Source: Marinospirillum sp. (GTDB lineage: Bacteria; Pseudomonadota; Gammaproteobacteria; Pseudomonadales; Halomonadaceae). Taken from it: DNA of 14,048 nt. Shown one piece after another: positions 7,069 through 14,048 of this stretch; the stretch's first letter is position 1, and each line of letters opens with the position of its first letter. The notes beneath the pieces are model-generated. The model was not told the DNA's origin. It did no database searches and saw only the letters and a program-made list of their open reading frames with translations. The stretch lies in NCBI GenBank assembly GCA_007116865.1, contig SKHR01000051.1:1-14048 (forward strand), in the 5' to 3' direction. Both the position numbers and the translations under genes were made by a program.

Positions 7069-7983
7069 ATGTCAGTGTCCCCAACGCGTTGGCCCAGCAT
7101 TGCAGAAGTGGTTGGCCAAACCCCTCTGGTTCGATTACAACGTATGCAGGCCGGTAAAAATAACCACCTGCTACTCAAGCTGGAAGGCAACAACCCGGCC
7201 GGTTCGGTCAAGGATCGTCCGGCACTGTATATGATTCAAGCCGCCCAGCAGCGCGGAGAAATCCAGCCAGGCGACACCCTGATTGAAGCGACTTCAGGCA
7301 ACACGGGCATTGCCTTGGCGATGGCGGCTGCAGTGATGGGGTATCGCATGGTGCTGATCATGCCGGAAAACGCTACTGAGGAGCGCAAATGGTCGATGCA
7401 GGCCTATGGGGCGGAGTTGATTCTGGTCAGCAAAGAAGCCGGCATGGAAGGTGCGCGGGATCTGGCATTGTCGATGCAGGCGGAAGGCAAGGGACGCGTT
7501 TTAAATCAGTTTGGTAACCTGGATAATCCTCTGGCTCATTATCACTCAACCGGGCCAGAGTTATGGCAGCAAACCCAGGGACAGATCACCCACTTTATTA
7601 GCTCCATGGGCACCACCGGCACCATCATGGGCACTGGGCGCTATCTCAAAGAACAAAACCCAGCGATTCAACTGATCGGTTTGCAGCCCTCTGAAGGGGC
7701 CAGCATTCCCGGTATCCGGCGCTGGCCCCAGGCCTATTTGCCGAGTATTTTTGATCCGGCCCAGGTGGATGTGACGCTCGATATCACGCAGCAGGAGGCC
7801 GAACACACCATGCGCCGTTTAGCCCAGGAAGAAGGTATTTTTGCCGGTGTTTCATCCGGTGGTGCGGTCGCCGCGATGCTGCGGGTTGCCGAACAGGTTG
7901 AAAATGCGGTGATGGTTGCCATTATTTGTGATCGAGGTGACCGGTATTTGTCCAGCGGTGTGTTTGCGACCACTGATGATTGA
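7069..7983 (+). CDS. cysM: Cysteine synthase B (O-acetylserine sulfhydrylase B)
   Basis: PLP-dependent cytosolic enzyme that makes cysteine from O-acetylserine and sulfide. CysM enzymes also accept thiosulfate, giving S-sulfocysteine. At 304 aa it is close to the E. coli length. The PLP Schiff-base Lys48 is in NPAGSVKDRPA (42-52). The substrate loop EATSGNTG is at 73-80, the phosphate-binding GTTGT at 181-185 and SSGGAV at 262-267. The C-terminal CDRGDRYLSSGVF (287-299) and the IPGIRRWPQAYLP segment (213-225) distinguish CysM from CysK. The ATG at 7069 has GAGGAG at 7054-7059 with a 9-nt spacer. It lies 33 nt after the YaaR-like gene and 23 nt before relA. In Pseudomonas cysM also lies near relA, but there rlmD separates the two; here it does not. 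Confidence 0.96.
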   Translation: MSVSPTRWPSIAEVVGQTPLVRLQRMQAGKNNHLLLKLEGNNPAGSVKDRPALYMIQAAQQRGEIQPGDTLIEATSGNTGIALAMAAAVMGYRMVLIMPENATEERKWSMQAYGAELILVSKEAGMEGARDLALSMQAEGKGRVLNQFGNLDNPLAHYHSTGPELWQQTQGQITHFISSMGTTGTIMGTGRYLKEQNPAIQLIGLQPSEGASIPGIRRWPQAYLPSIFDPAQVDVTLDITQQEAEHTMRRLAQEEGIFAGVSSGGAVAAMLRVAEQVENAVMVAIICDRGDRYLSSGVFATTDD

Positions 7984-8006
7984 ATCGCACGAAAAAGTGA
8001 AAAGAC

Positions 8007-10280
8007 ATGGTTAAAGTGAGGGATGATCAGCCGCTGAAAGCGGATGGCAGTGTTGATCTCAGCGCCTGGTTGGAGAACTTGCAGGAAGATGTCAGTCTGG
8101 TTGATGTTTCCCGGGTGCGCAGCGCCTGTGACCTGGCTGAGAAACTCGAATTCAAGGCGATCGCTGAAGGGCGGGTCTGGTATGAGGGGGCCAGTAGTTT
8201 ACGCACAGGGCTGGAGATGGCGGACATCCTCGGTGAGCTGCGGATGGACGATGACACGCTGATCGCGGCGATACTTTATCGCGCAGTGCGTGAAGAACTG
8301 ATCGGCTTGCAGAGCATTGAAAAGCATTTTGGTAAAACGGTGGCTACCCTGATCGAAGGGGTACAGCAAATGGCGGCCATCAGTCAGATTCAAACCAATG
8401 ATGCCATTGCCCTGGGGCAGCGCCAAACCCAGTTGGAACAGCTGCGCAAAATGCTGGTCGCGCTGGTGGATGATGTGCGTGTAGCTTTGATCAAGCTGGC
8501 GGAGCGGACCTGTGCGTTGCGTCAGATCAAAACCGCGCCCAGAGATAAACGCACCCAGGTGGCGCGTGAGGTGTTTGAAATCTATGCGCCTTTGGCCCAT
8601 CGTTTGGGCATCGGGCATATCAAGTGGGAGCTGGAAGATCTGTCTTTCCGCTATCTGGAAGAAGACAGTTACAAGTCCATTGCGCGTTTGCTGGCAGAAA
8701 AACGTCTTGATCGGGACGAGTACATTCAGCAGGTGATCCAGCAGCTACAGACGGCCATTCTGGAGCAGGGGATTGAGGATGCCGATCTGGAGGGGCGGGC
8801 GAAGCACATCTATTCGATCTGGCGCAAAATGAAGCGCAAGAAAATCGATTTTTCTCAGGTCTATGATGTGCGCGCGGTGCGTGTGCTGGTGCCACAAGTA
8901 CGTGACTGTTATGCCGTACTGGGGATCGTGCACTCCATGTTCCAGCATATTCCCAACGAGTTTGACGACTATATCGCCACCCCCAAGGACAACGGCTATC
9001 GTTCGCTGCACACCGCAGTGATCGGGCCACAAGCCAAGGTGCTGGAAGTGCAGATTCGCACCTATGCGATGCATGAAGAAGCCGAACTCGGTGTGTGTGC
9101 CCATTGGCGCTACAAGGGAACCGATGCGGCAGCCAAGAGCAATGCCTATGAGGATAAAATTGCCTGGTTGCGCCAGGTGCTTGAATGGCATGAAGAAGTG
9201 GGTGATGTCAGCGGAATCCGTGAAGAGCTGCAAAATGATGTGGCCCCGGATCGCATTTATGTGTTCACCCCGGATGGCCATGTGATTGATCTGCCCAAAG
9301 ACGCCACTCCGATAGACTTTGCCTACCGTGTTCACACCGAGATTGGCCACCGTTGTCGGGGTGCCAAGGTCAATGGACGAATTGTGCCGCTGAACTATGC
9401 ACTGAAAACCGGCGAGCAGATTGAAATTCTCACCACTTCGGGTGAGGGCGGCCCCAGCCGAGACTGGTTGAACCCCTCTTTGGGTTATGTGAAAACCTCT
9501 CGCTGTCGCGCCAAAATCCAGCACTGGTTCAAGCTGCAAAATCGTGACCAGAATGTGGAAGAAGGGCGTCAGCTGATTGAAAAGGAATTCAAACGTCTGG
9601 GGCTGGAAGGCCTGGATATGGGGGCTTTGGCTCAGGCGCTGAATTTACACACTCAGGAAGACCTGTATGCCGCGCTGGGGGCCGGGGATTTGCGTGCCGG
9701 TCAGGTCTTGTCAATGGCCCAGCACCTGTTTGGCGAAACCGAAGACCCGGATCAGCTGGATCGTTTGCTGACTCGTCCTGGCAGTCGTAAAGACAGCACT
9801 CAGGATGACATCACCATTTTGGGTGTTGGTAATTTGATGACGCAGATGGCGCGCTGCTGCCAGCCACTGCCTGGTGATGAGATTCTGGGCTACATCACCA
9901 TCGGTCGGGGGGTGACCATCCACCGTCAGGACTGCAGTAATGTACACCAACTGCGAGCTGAAGATCCTAACCGCCTGGTCAATGTCGAGTGGGGACAGCG
10001 CAAAACGCAGATGTATCCGGTGGATATTCGCATCAAGGCCTGGGATCGCACTGGTCTGTTGCGCGATATCACCCAGATACTGGCCAATGAACGTGCCAAT
10101 GTGCTGTCCGTGAACACCCTGACAGATAAGAAAGAAAATCTGGCCAATATTCTGATCACGCTTGAAGTGGCCGGTTTGGAGGCGCTGGGTCAGGTGCTGA
10201 CCAAAATCAATCAGTTGCCAAATGTGGTGGATGTGCAGCGGTTTCGGCAGAAAAGTACGACGCAAGGGGGTTCTGCTTGA
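8007..10280 (+). CDS. relA: (p)ppGpp synthetase I, RelA
   Basis: Ribosome-associated stringent-response enzyme that transfers pyrophosphate from ATP to GTP or GDP when uncharged tRNA occupies the A site. At 757 aa it has full length. The N-terminal hydrolase domain (about 45-200) is inactive-looking: the HD pair is replaced by Tyr91-Arg92 in AAILYRAVRE. The synthetase domain (about 260-370) contains RAKHIYSIWRKMKRKK, YDVRAVRVLV, the monofunctional-RelA motif EFDD (318-321), PKDNGYRSLHT (326-336) and HEEAELGVCAHWRYK (356-370). TGS is at about 415-477. The Cys/His domain near 600-660 has Cys617-Cys618, His639 and Cys643. ACT is at about 670-745. The ATG at 8007 has only a weak purine-rich SD but gives the family-typical MVKVR start. 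It overlaps mazG by 4 nt, so the two are coupled. Confidence 0.97.
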   Translation: MVKVRDDQPLKADGSVDLSAWLENLQEDVSLVDVSRVRSACDLAEKLEFKAIAEGRVWYEGASSLRTGLEMADILGELRMDDDTLIAAILYRAVREELIGLQSIEKHFGKTVATLIEGVQQMAAISQIQTNDAIALGQRQTQLEQLRKMLVALVDDVRVALIKLAERTCALRQIKTAPRDKRTQVAREVFEIYAPLAHRLGIGHIKWELEDLSFRYLEEDSYKSIARLLAEKRLDRDEYIQQVIQQLQTAILEQGIEDADLEGRAKHIYSIWRKMKRKKIDFSQVYDVRAVRVLVPQVRDCYAVLGIVHSMFQHIPNEFDDYIATPKDNGYRSLHTAVIGPQAKVLEVQIRTYAMHEEAELGVCAHWRYKGTDAAAKSNAYEDKIAWLRQVLEWHEEVGDVSGIREELQNDVAPDRIYVFTPDGHVIDLPKDATPIDFAYRVHTEIGHRCRGAKVNGRIVPLNYALKTGEQIEILTTSGEGGPSRDWLNPSLGYVKTSRCRAKIQHWFKLQNRDQNVEEGRQLIEKEFKRLGLEGLDMGALAQALNLHTQEDLYAALGAGDLRAGQVLSMAQHLFGETEDPDQLDRLLTRPGSRKDSTQDDITILGVGNLMTQMARCCQPLPGDEILGYITIGRGVTIHRQDCSNVHQLRAEDPNRLVNVEWGQRKTQMYPVDIRIKAWDRTGLLRDITQILANERANVLSVNTLTDKKENLANILITLEVAGLEALGQVLTKINQLPNVVDVQRFRQKSTTQGGSA
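10264..10279 (+). promoter_or_regulatory. Ribosome binding site and TTG start of mazG inside the relA 3' end
   Basis: AAGGGGG (10264-10270) lies about 6 nt before TTG (10277-10279), which overlaps the relA TGA as TTGA. It decides the mazG start: the next in-frame ATG (10319-10321) has no SD and would remove about 14 residues that MazG proteins normally carry before the MARLRDP block. Confidence 0.7.
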
Positions 10281-11110
10281 GCCATCCAAGCTATGAGTTA
10301 GAAGATCTGTTGTACTTGATGGCGCGCCTGCGTGATCCGCATAGCGGCTGTCCGTGGGATCTAAAACAGCACTGGCAAAGCATTGTTCCGCATACGCTTG
10401 AAGAAGCCTATGAGGTGGTGGAAGCCATTGAGGCTCAGGATTGGGCGCATGTAGCCGAAGAGCTGGGTGACCTCTTGTTTCAGGTGGTTTACTACGCGCG
10501 TTTTGCACAGGAAGAAGGCCGCTTTGATTTTGCCCAGATCCTGCAGGGGCTGGTTGAAAAGCTCTTACGTCGCCACCCACATGTGTTTCCCAACGGACAG
10601 TTGACCGATCAGGCGGAGGCTGGTGGTCTGGATGAGGCAGAGGTCAAAGCCCGTTGGGAGGCGATCAAGGCGCAAGAACGAGCACAAAAACAGGCCGATC
10701 AGTCCGTCTCGGTTTTGGCTGGTGTGCCCTTGCACCTGCCTGCGATGACACGGGCAGTAAAACTACAGAAAAGAGCGGCTCAGGTCGGTTTTGACTGGGA
10801 TCAGGCTGATCAGGTGCTGGATAAGCTCGAAGAAGAACTCGGTGAAATCCGTGAAGCTCTGGCTCAGGGCAAGCAGCAGGCGGTTGCAGAAGAAGTGGGC
10901 GACCTGCTCTTTGCCTGTGCCAATTTGGCGCGTCACTTAAAGGTCGACCCAGAAGCCGCAGTGCGCCAAACTAATCGCAAATTTGAGCGGCGTTTTCACT
11001 GGATTGAAGCTCAGTGCGAACAGCAAAACCGTTCAATGACCGGGCCTGATGCCCCAGACCTGGCAACCATGGAGGCTTGGTGGCAAGCGGCCAAACAGCA
11101 GGAAGGATGA
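10277..11110 (+). CDS. mazG: Nucleoside triphosphate pyrophosphohydrolase MazG (two-domain)
   Basis: House-cleaning enzyme that hydrolyses NTPs and dNTPs to the monophosphate and PPi. In E. coli it is known to limit ppGpp effects. The 277-aa product has two tandem MazG folds. The first begins MARLRDPHSGCPWDLKQ (15-31) and carries HTLEEAYEV (39-47) and AEELGDLLFQVV (60-71). The second has KLEEELGEI (183-191) and AEEVGDLLFACANLARH (204-220), then NRKFERRFHWIE (233-244). These are the E-E-x-x-E and E-x-x-D magnesium sites of the family. Translation probably starts at TTG, overlapping the relA stop. The relA-mazG order is widespread in gammaproteobacteria (with mazEF between them in E. coli, not here). 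gacS follows after 10 nt. Confidence 0.94.
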   Translation: MSHPSYELEDLLYLMARLRDPHSGCPWDLKQHWQSIVPHTLEEAYEVVEAIEAQDWAHVAEELGDLLFQVVYYARFAQEEGRFDFAQILQGLVEKLLRRHPHVFPNGQLTDQAEAGGLDEAEVKARWEAIKAQERAQKQADQSVSVLAGVPLHLPAMTRAVKLQKRAAQVGFDWDQADQVLDKLEEELGEIREALAQGKQQAVAEEVGDLLFACANLARHLKVDPEAAVRQTNRKFERRFHWIEAQCEQQNRSMTGPDAPDLATMEAWWQAAKQQEG

Positions 11111-11120
11111 AACCCAGCCC

Positions 11121-13916
11121 ATGCGCCTGACCCTGAATAGCGCACTTTTTTGGTGGATCTTTGCCCCCCTTTGGCTGTTGCTGGTACTGGGTGGTGGTAG
11201 CCTGCTTCTTGGTTACCTCAACTATCAGACCGAACAGCAGCTGATTCGTGGTCAGTCTACGCTGGAGTCCTTAGCGCCCGGTTTAGCGACCAAACTCAAA
11301 AATCCTGAACGTTTGCAGCATCTGGAAATCCTGGCGGATCAACTGATGCGCTCTCCGGAAGTGAGAGCCTTTGCGGTTTATGATGCTCAGCAGCGCAGCT
11401 TGCTGCACGTAGGGCCGAGCATGCATCCCCTGGCTGATCACGCGCACGAACGCTGGGCTTTAGAGTCGCGCGCGGTGATCGAAGCTCGTTCAGTGCGCTT
11501 TATTCAGCCCATTTATAGCCTGCCAGAAGCTGAAGGTCCTTCACACTGGTTCCGTGCGACGCCCACCCGAGAGCTAATGGGCTGGGCCGAAATGGAATAT
11601 ACGCTTGTACCTTTGCGGATGCACCGCAACCGTGTGTTTCTATTGGCTGCCGTACTGGTCAGCGGGCTGCTGCTGATCAATCTGTTGACCAGCTATTATT
11701 TGAGCCGTCACATCAAAGATGCATTAGAACGGGGTGTCAGGCGGCTGGATGTGAGCGCTGATGAACCCCAGGAGTCTCACACGGTCAGGATTGTTGAGCT
11801 GGAGCAGGCGGAGCAAAAGCTAAAACACTGGAGTGAAAAAGCACAAAGCAAAGAAAATGCCTTGCGCCATTCCATCCAGGCAATACAAAAAGAGGCCGCT
11901 GAAAATCTTGAAACCATTGAAATTAAAAATATAGAGCTGGATCGTGCGCGCAATGCGGCCTTGCAAGCCAGTCGGGTCAAGTCCGAGTTTTTAGCCAATG
12001 TCAGTCATGAGATCCGCACGCCTTTAAACAGCATTGTCGGCTTTTCCAACCTCTTGGCGCGCAGTAGCTATGATGTGCGCCAAAAAGAATATATCAGCCA
12101 TATCCAGGGGGCGGCTGAAACCATGCTTGGCATCATCAATGACATTCTTGACTTGTCCAAGATAGAGGCTGGCATGATGGTGTTTGAGGCCGTGGGTGTG
12201 GATTTGTGTGACTTGATGGACGATACCCTGGCCTTGATGGCGCCTCAGGCCCATCGCCAGCGCCTGGATTTGGTGGGGGTGGTCTATGACGATGTGCCCC
12301 TGCAGGTGAAAACCGACCCTTTGCGGATCAAGCAGTTACTGAGTAACCTGGTCAGCAATGCTTTGAAGTTTACCCCCCAGGGCGAGGTGATCGTCCGTAT
12401 TCAGCTGGAAGACGAATATCCCAAACACCCCGAGGTTCCACCTCGCTGCTGGGTGAGGTTTTCCGTGACCGATACGGGCATCGGGTTGGATGAAATACAG
12501 CGTAAAAAGCTGTTTCGAGCCTTTTCGCAAGCAGATATGGCACAGCCGCCACAAATTGGTGGCACGGGCCTGGGATTGGCGATTTGTAAGCAGCTGGTTC
12601 AGCAGATGGGCGGTGAAATCGATTTGACCAGTGTGCGAGGAGAGGGGTCCACCTTCTGGTTCAGCCTGCCACTGACTCAGGTGGTGGAGTCGCAACCTGC
12701 TGAACTGTGGTTGAGTGGAAAAACCTTGGGCATTGTTGAATCTCACCCACTCACGCGACAGATTTGGACACATCAACTCAGGCGCTGGGGTGCGCGTGTC
12801 GTGGCCTGGGATCACCCAGAAAAACTCATGAACGAGCTTAAACGCCATCAGCCAGCAGCAGTTGTGGTGGGCTTGAATTTGCATCAGGCGCAAGACCCGA
12901 ACTGGCTCAAACCTCTGTCCCAGCTACAGCACTGGCGAGTACCCTGTTTGCAGCTGGTGAATTCCTCTGATCCTGCGGTACATGTCGAGCTGCGACGTAG
13001 TGTGAGTGACTACTTACTGCTTAAGCCGATTGCGCGAACCAAGCTGCGTGAGGTTCTGGCAGAATTGTTGGGTGCTTCCCCCGGACTGAGTACCAGCTAT
13101 GAAGTAAGCCGCTCCGCAGCCTCTCAGCGTGAAATATCTTTAAGTGTGCTGGCGGTGGATGATACTCCGTCCAATCTTTTGTTGTTGAGTACACTGCTGG
13201 AGCATCTGGGAATGACAGTCACTCCCGCAGCCAGTGCTGAAGAGGCATTGGAGCTGGTTGAACAGGGCCTGGTGCCTGACCTGCTGTTGGTGGATATTCA
13301 GATGCCCGGCATGAATGGTGATGAGCTGGCGCGTTGTTTGCGGGAGCGAGGCGGTGTGTGGCAGAGGATTCCGATCCTCGCGCTGACTGCGCACGCGGTT
13401 TCTTTGGAAAAGGAGTCCTGGCTGCAGGCAGGCATCAATGACGTGATGATCAAGCCCCTGGATGAGTCTCGCCTGATCATCAATCTAGAGCGTTGGCTGG
13501 GGCGTTCGATTACCGCCCAACCGAGATTGATCAGTGATCCCTCAGAAGCCGATTGGCAAGCTTGCCCGGTGGATCGTGCACTCGGTATTCGTCTTGCTGC
13601 AGGTCGCCACGAATTGGCTGATGAATTGCTGGATCTGTTACTGAACTCGCTGGAAGCCTCGCGTGATGCGATCCAGGCTGCGCTTAGAGCCAAGGATGAT
13701 GTGGCGCTGATGGAGGCCGTTCATCGTCTGCATGGTGCGACGCGCTACTGTGGTGCTTTGGACCTGGCACAGACAACCGAAGCCCTTGAAACTCAGATGA
13801 AATCTGGTCAAGAGCATCAGGTCGCACAAAGCCTTGAGCGGGTTTTTTATGAGATCGATCGTTTGCTGGACTGGCGTGAGCGCGAATACTGCCAGGGTTG
13901 GCACGCCCTTGGTTAG
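11121..13916 (+). CDS. gacS: Hybrid sensor histidine kinase GacS/BarA
   Basis: Inner-membrane tripartite sensor kinase that phosphorylates the response regulator GacA/UvrY and so drives Csr/Rsm small RNAs. The product is 931 aa. TM1 is about 9-31, a periplasmic domain about 32-170, and TM2 about 171-193. A charged coiled coil covers about 215-285. HisKA has His296 in SHEIRTPLNS, and HATPase_c has Asn413, DTGIG (451-455) and GTGLGL (481-486). A receiver-like domain at about 533-650 lacks the phospho-acceptor Asp. A true receiver at about 673-793 has Asp680, Asp681, Asp725, Thr756 and Lys778. HPt at about 815-920 has His868 in VHRLHGATRYCG. The ATG at 11121 puts TM1 at the usual place, and AGGAAGGA lies 13 nt upstream. 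An in-frame ATG at 11049 lacks an SD and would overlap mazG by 62 nt. The HAMP region after TM2 is poorly recognisable. The periplasmic ligand is unknown. Confidence 0.95.
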   Translation: MRLTLNSALFWWIFAPLWLLLVLGGGSLLLGYLNYQTEQQLIRGQSTLESLAPGLATKLKNPERLQHLEILADQLMRSPEVRAFAVYDAQQRSLLHVGPSMHPLADHAHERWALESRAVIEARSVRFIQPIYSLPEAEGPSHWFRATPTRELMGWAEMEYTLVPLRMHRNRVFLLAAVLVSGLLLINLLTSYYLSRHIKDALERGVRRLDVSADEPQESHTVRIVELEQAEQKLKHWSEKAQSKENALRHSIQAIQKEAAENLETIEIKNIELDRARNAALQASRVKSEFLANVSHEIRTPLNSIVGFSNLLARSSYDVRQKEYISHIQGAAETMLGIINDILDLSKIEAGMMVFEAVGVDLCDLMDDTLALMAPQAHRQRLDLVGVVYDDVPLQVKTDPLRIKQLLSNLVSNALKFTPQGEVIVRIQLEDEYPKHPEVPPRCWVRFSVTDTGIGLDEIQRKKLFRAFSQADMAQPPQIGGTGLGLAICKQLVQQMGGEIDLTSVRGEGSTFWFSLPLTQVVESQPAELWLSGKTLGIVESHPLTRQIWTHQLRRWGARVVAWDHPEKLMNELKRHQPAAVVVGLNLHQAQDPNWLKPLSQLQHWRVPCLQLVNSSDPAVHVELRRSVSDYLLLKPIARTKLREVLAELLGASPGLSTSYEVSRSAASQREISLSVLAVDDTPSNLLLLSTLLEHLGMTVTPAASAEEALELVEQGLVPDLLLVDIQMPGMNGDELARCLRERGGVWQRIPILALTAHAVSLEKESWLQAGINDVMIKPLDESRLIINLERWLGRSITAQPRLISDPSEADWQACPVDRALGIRLAAGRHELADELLDLLLNSLEASRDAIQAALRAKDDVALMEAVHRLHGATRYCGALDLAQTTEALETQMKSGQEHQVAQSLERVFYEIDRLLDWREREYCQGWHALG

Positions 13917-13947
13917 CGCTGGTTCACTTAGCAAAATCCGCGTAAAC

Positions 13948-13967
13948 CACCGCCCATTCGGGCGGTG
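13948..13967 (+). terminator. GC-rich hairpin after gacS, terminator-like but lacking a T-run
   Basis: CACCGCCC and GGGCGGTG form a perfect 8-bp stem with an ATTC loop, 31 nt after the gacS stop. It is followed by ATATAAG rather than a T-run, so intrinsic termination on the plus strand is uncertain. On the minus strand it is followed by GTTTACG. It may end the gacS transcript, protect its 3' end, or be a decayed terminator. Confidence 0.45.
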
Positions 13968-13978
13968 ATATAAGTGGA

Positions 13979-14013
13979 GACTGCAAAGCAGTCATGGGTT
14001 GCTGCTCGCAACC
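13979..14013. repeat. Two adjacent short perfect hairpins
   Basis: GACTGC-AAA-GCAGTC (13979-13993) and GGTTGC-TGCTC-GCAACC (13997-14013) are two 6-bp perfect stems only 3 nt apart, just downstream of the larger hairpin at 13948-13967. Neither is followed by a T-run. They do not look like a tRNA, and I recognise no family. They could be the end of a 3' UTR, a leader structure of the next gene, or a repetitive extragenic element. Confidence 0.5.
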
Positions 14014-14017
14014 AGGA

Positions 14018-14039
14018 CTGGCATTATTTACAGTATGAT
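14018..14039 (+). promoter_or_regulatory. Candidate LexA (SOS) box overlapping a promoter at the right edge
   Basis: CTGG-N8-ACAG (14018-14033) differs in one position from the LexA core CTGT-N8-ACAG. The wider 20-nt site (14016-14035) agrees with the enterobacterial consensus at 14 of 20 positions and has an AT-rich centre. A -10-like TATGAT (14034-14039) abuts it directly, the usual layout for LexA repression. No good -35 is seen, and the controlled gene would start beyond the window. Confidence 0.45.
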
Positions 14040-14048
14040 CAAAGCCAC

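Noticed and set aside
8745..10580. Long open frames antisense to relA and mazG (264 and 289 codons)
   Set aside because: They lie opposite strongly conserved genes, have no recognisable protein motif or SD, and are explained by codon bias of the sense strand.
11049..11120. Longer N-terminus for gacS starting at ATG 11049
   Set aside because: It has no ribosome binding site, overlaps mazG by 62 nt in another frame, and would add 24 polar residues before TM1 that GacS/BarA proteins lack.
13974..14020. RsmY/RsmZ-like small RNA just after gacS, suggested by hairpins and GGA motifs
   Set aside because: Only two GGA motifs are present (in GTGGAGA and CAGGACT), neither clearly in a hairpin loop; Rsm RNAs carry many exposed GGA repeats. 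No upstream GacA box or terminator with a T-run was seen.

Overview
The window looks like an ordinary chromosomal segment of a gammaproteobacterium of the Pseudomonas/Oceanospirillales kind. The evidence is the aminopeptidase ApeB, a PEP carboxylase with E. coli-like allosteric residues, a RelA with the monofunctional EFDD motif, a two-domain MazG, a GacS/BarA tripartite hybrid kinase, and an elongator tRNA-Met whose anticodon arm matches that of enterobacteria. No transposase, integrase, phage gene or CRISPR array was seen. Species-level identity cannot be read from the sequence.

Left part (1-3205): the 5' two-thirds of prc (periplasmic tail-specific protease) runs leftward off the edge. It is divergent from apeB (M18 aminopeptidase) across a 147-nt gap. 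Three minus-strand tRNA genes follow, transcribed as Met(CAT)-Asn(GTT)-Asn(GTT) and converging on apeB. A good sigma70 promoter with a GC-rich discriminator lies just upstream of tRNA-Met.

Right part (3206-13916): seven plus-strand genes lie head to tail with gaps of 45, 5, 33, 23, -4 and 10 nt and no obvious internal terminator: ppc, a DUF2489 membrane-anchored protein, a YaaR/DUF327-like protein, cysM, relA, mazG, gacS/barA. The last three link (p)ppGpp synthesis, nucleotide house-cleaning (MazG is known in E. coli to influence ppGpp) and the Gac/Rsm global regulatory kinase. rlmD, which commonly sits beside relA in gammaproteobacteria, is absent from this position.

Right edge (13917-14048): gacS is followed by three tight hairpins in a row. 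After them comes a LexA-like box directly abutting a -10-like hexamer, suggesting that a possibly SOS-regulated gene starts outside the window.

Most genes are well-known housekeeping genes. The least explained part is the two-gene DUF2489-YaaR-like unit between ppc and cysM, because YaaR/DUF327 proteins are best known from Firmicutes and other non-proteobacterial phyla. I did not find convincing evidence of a wholly new system.
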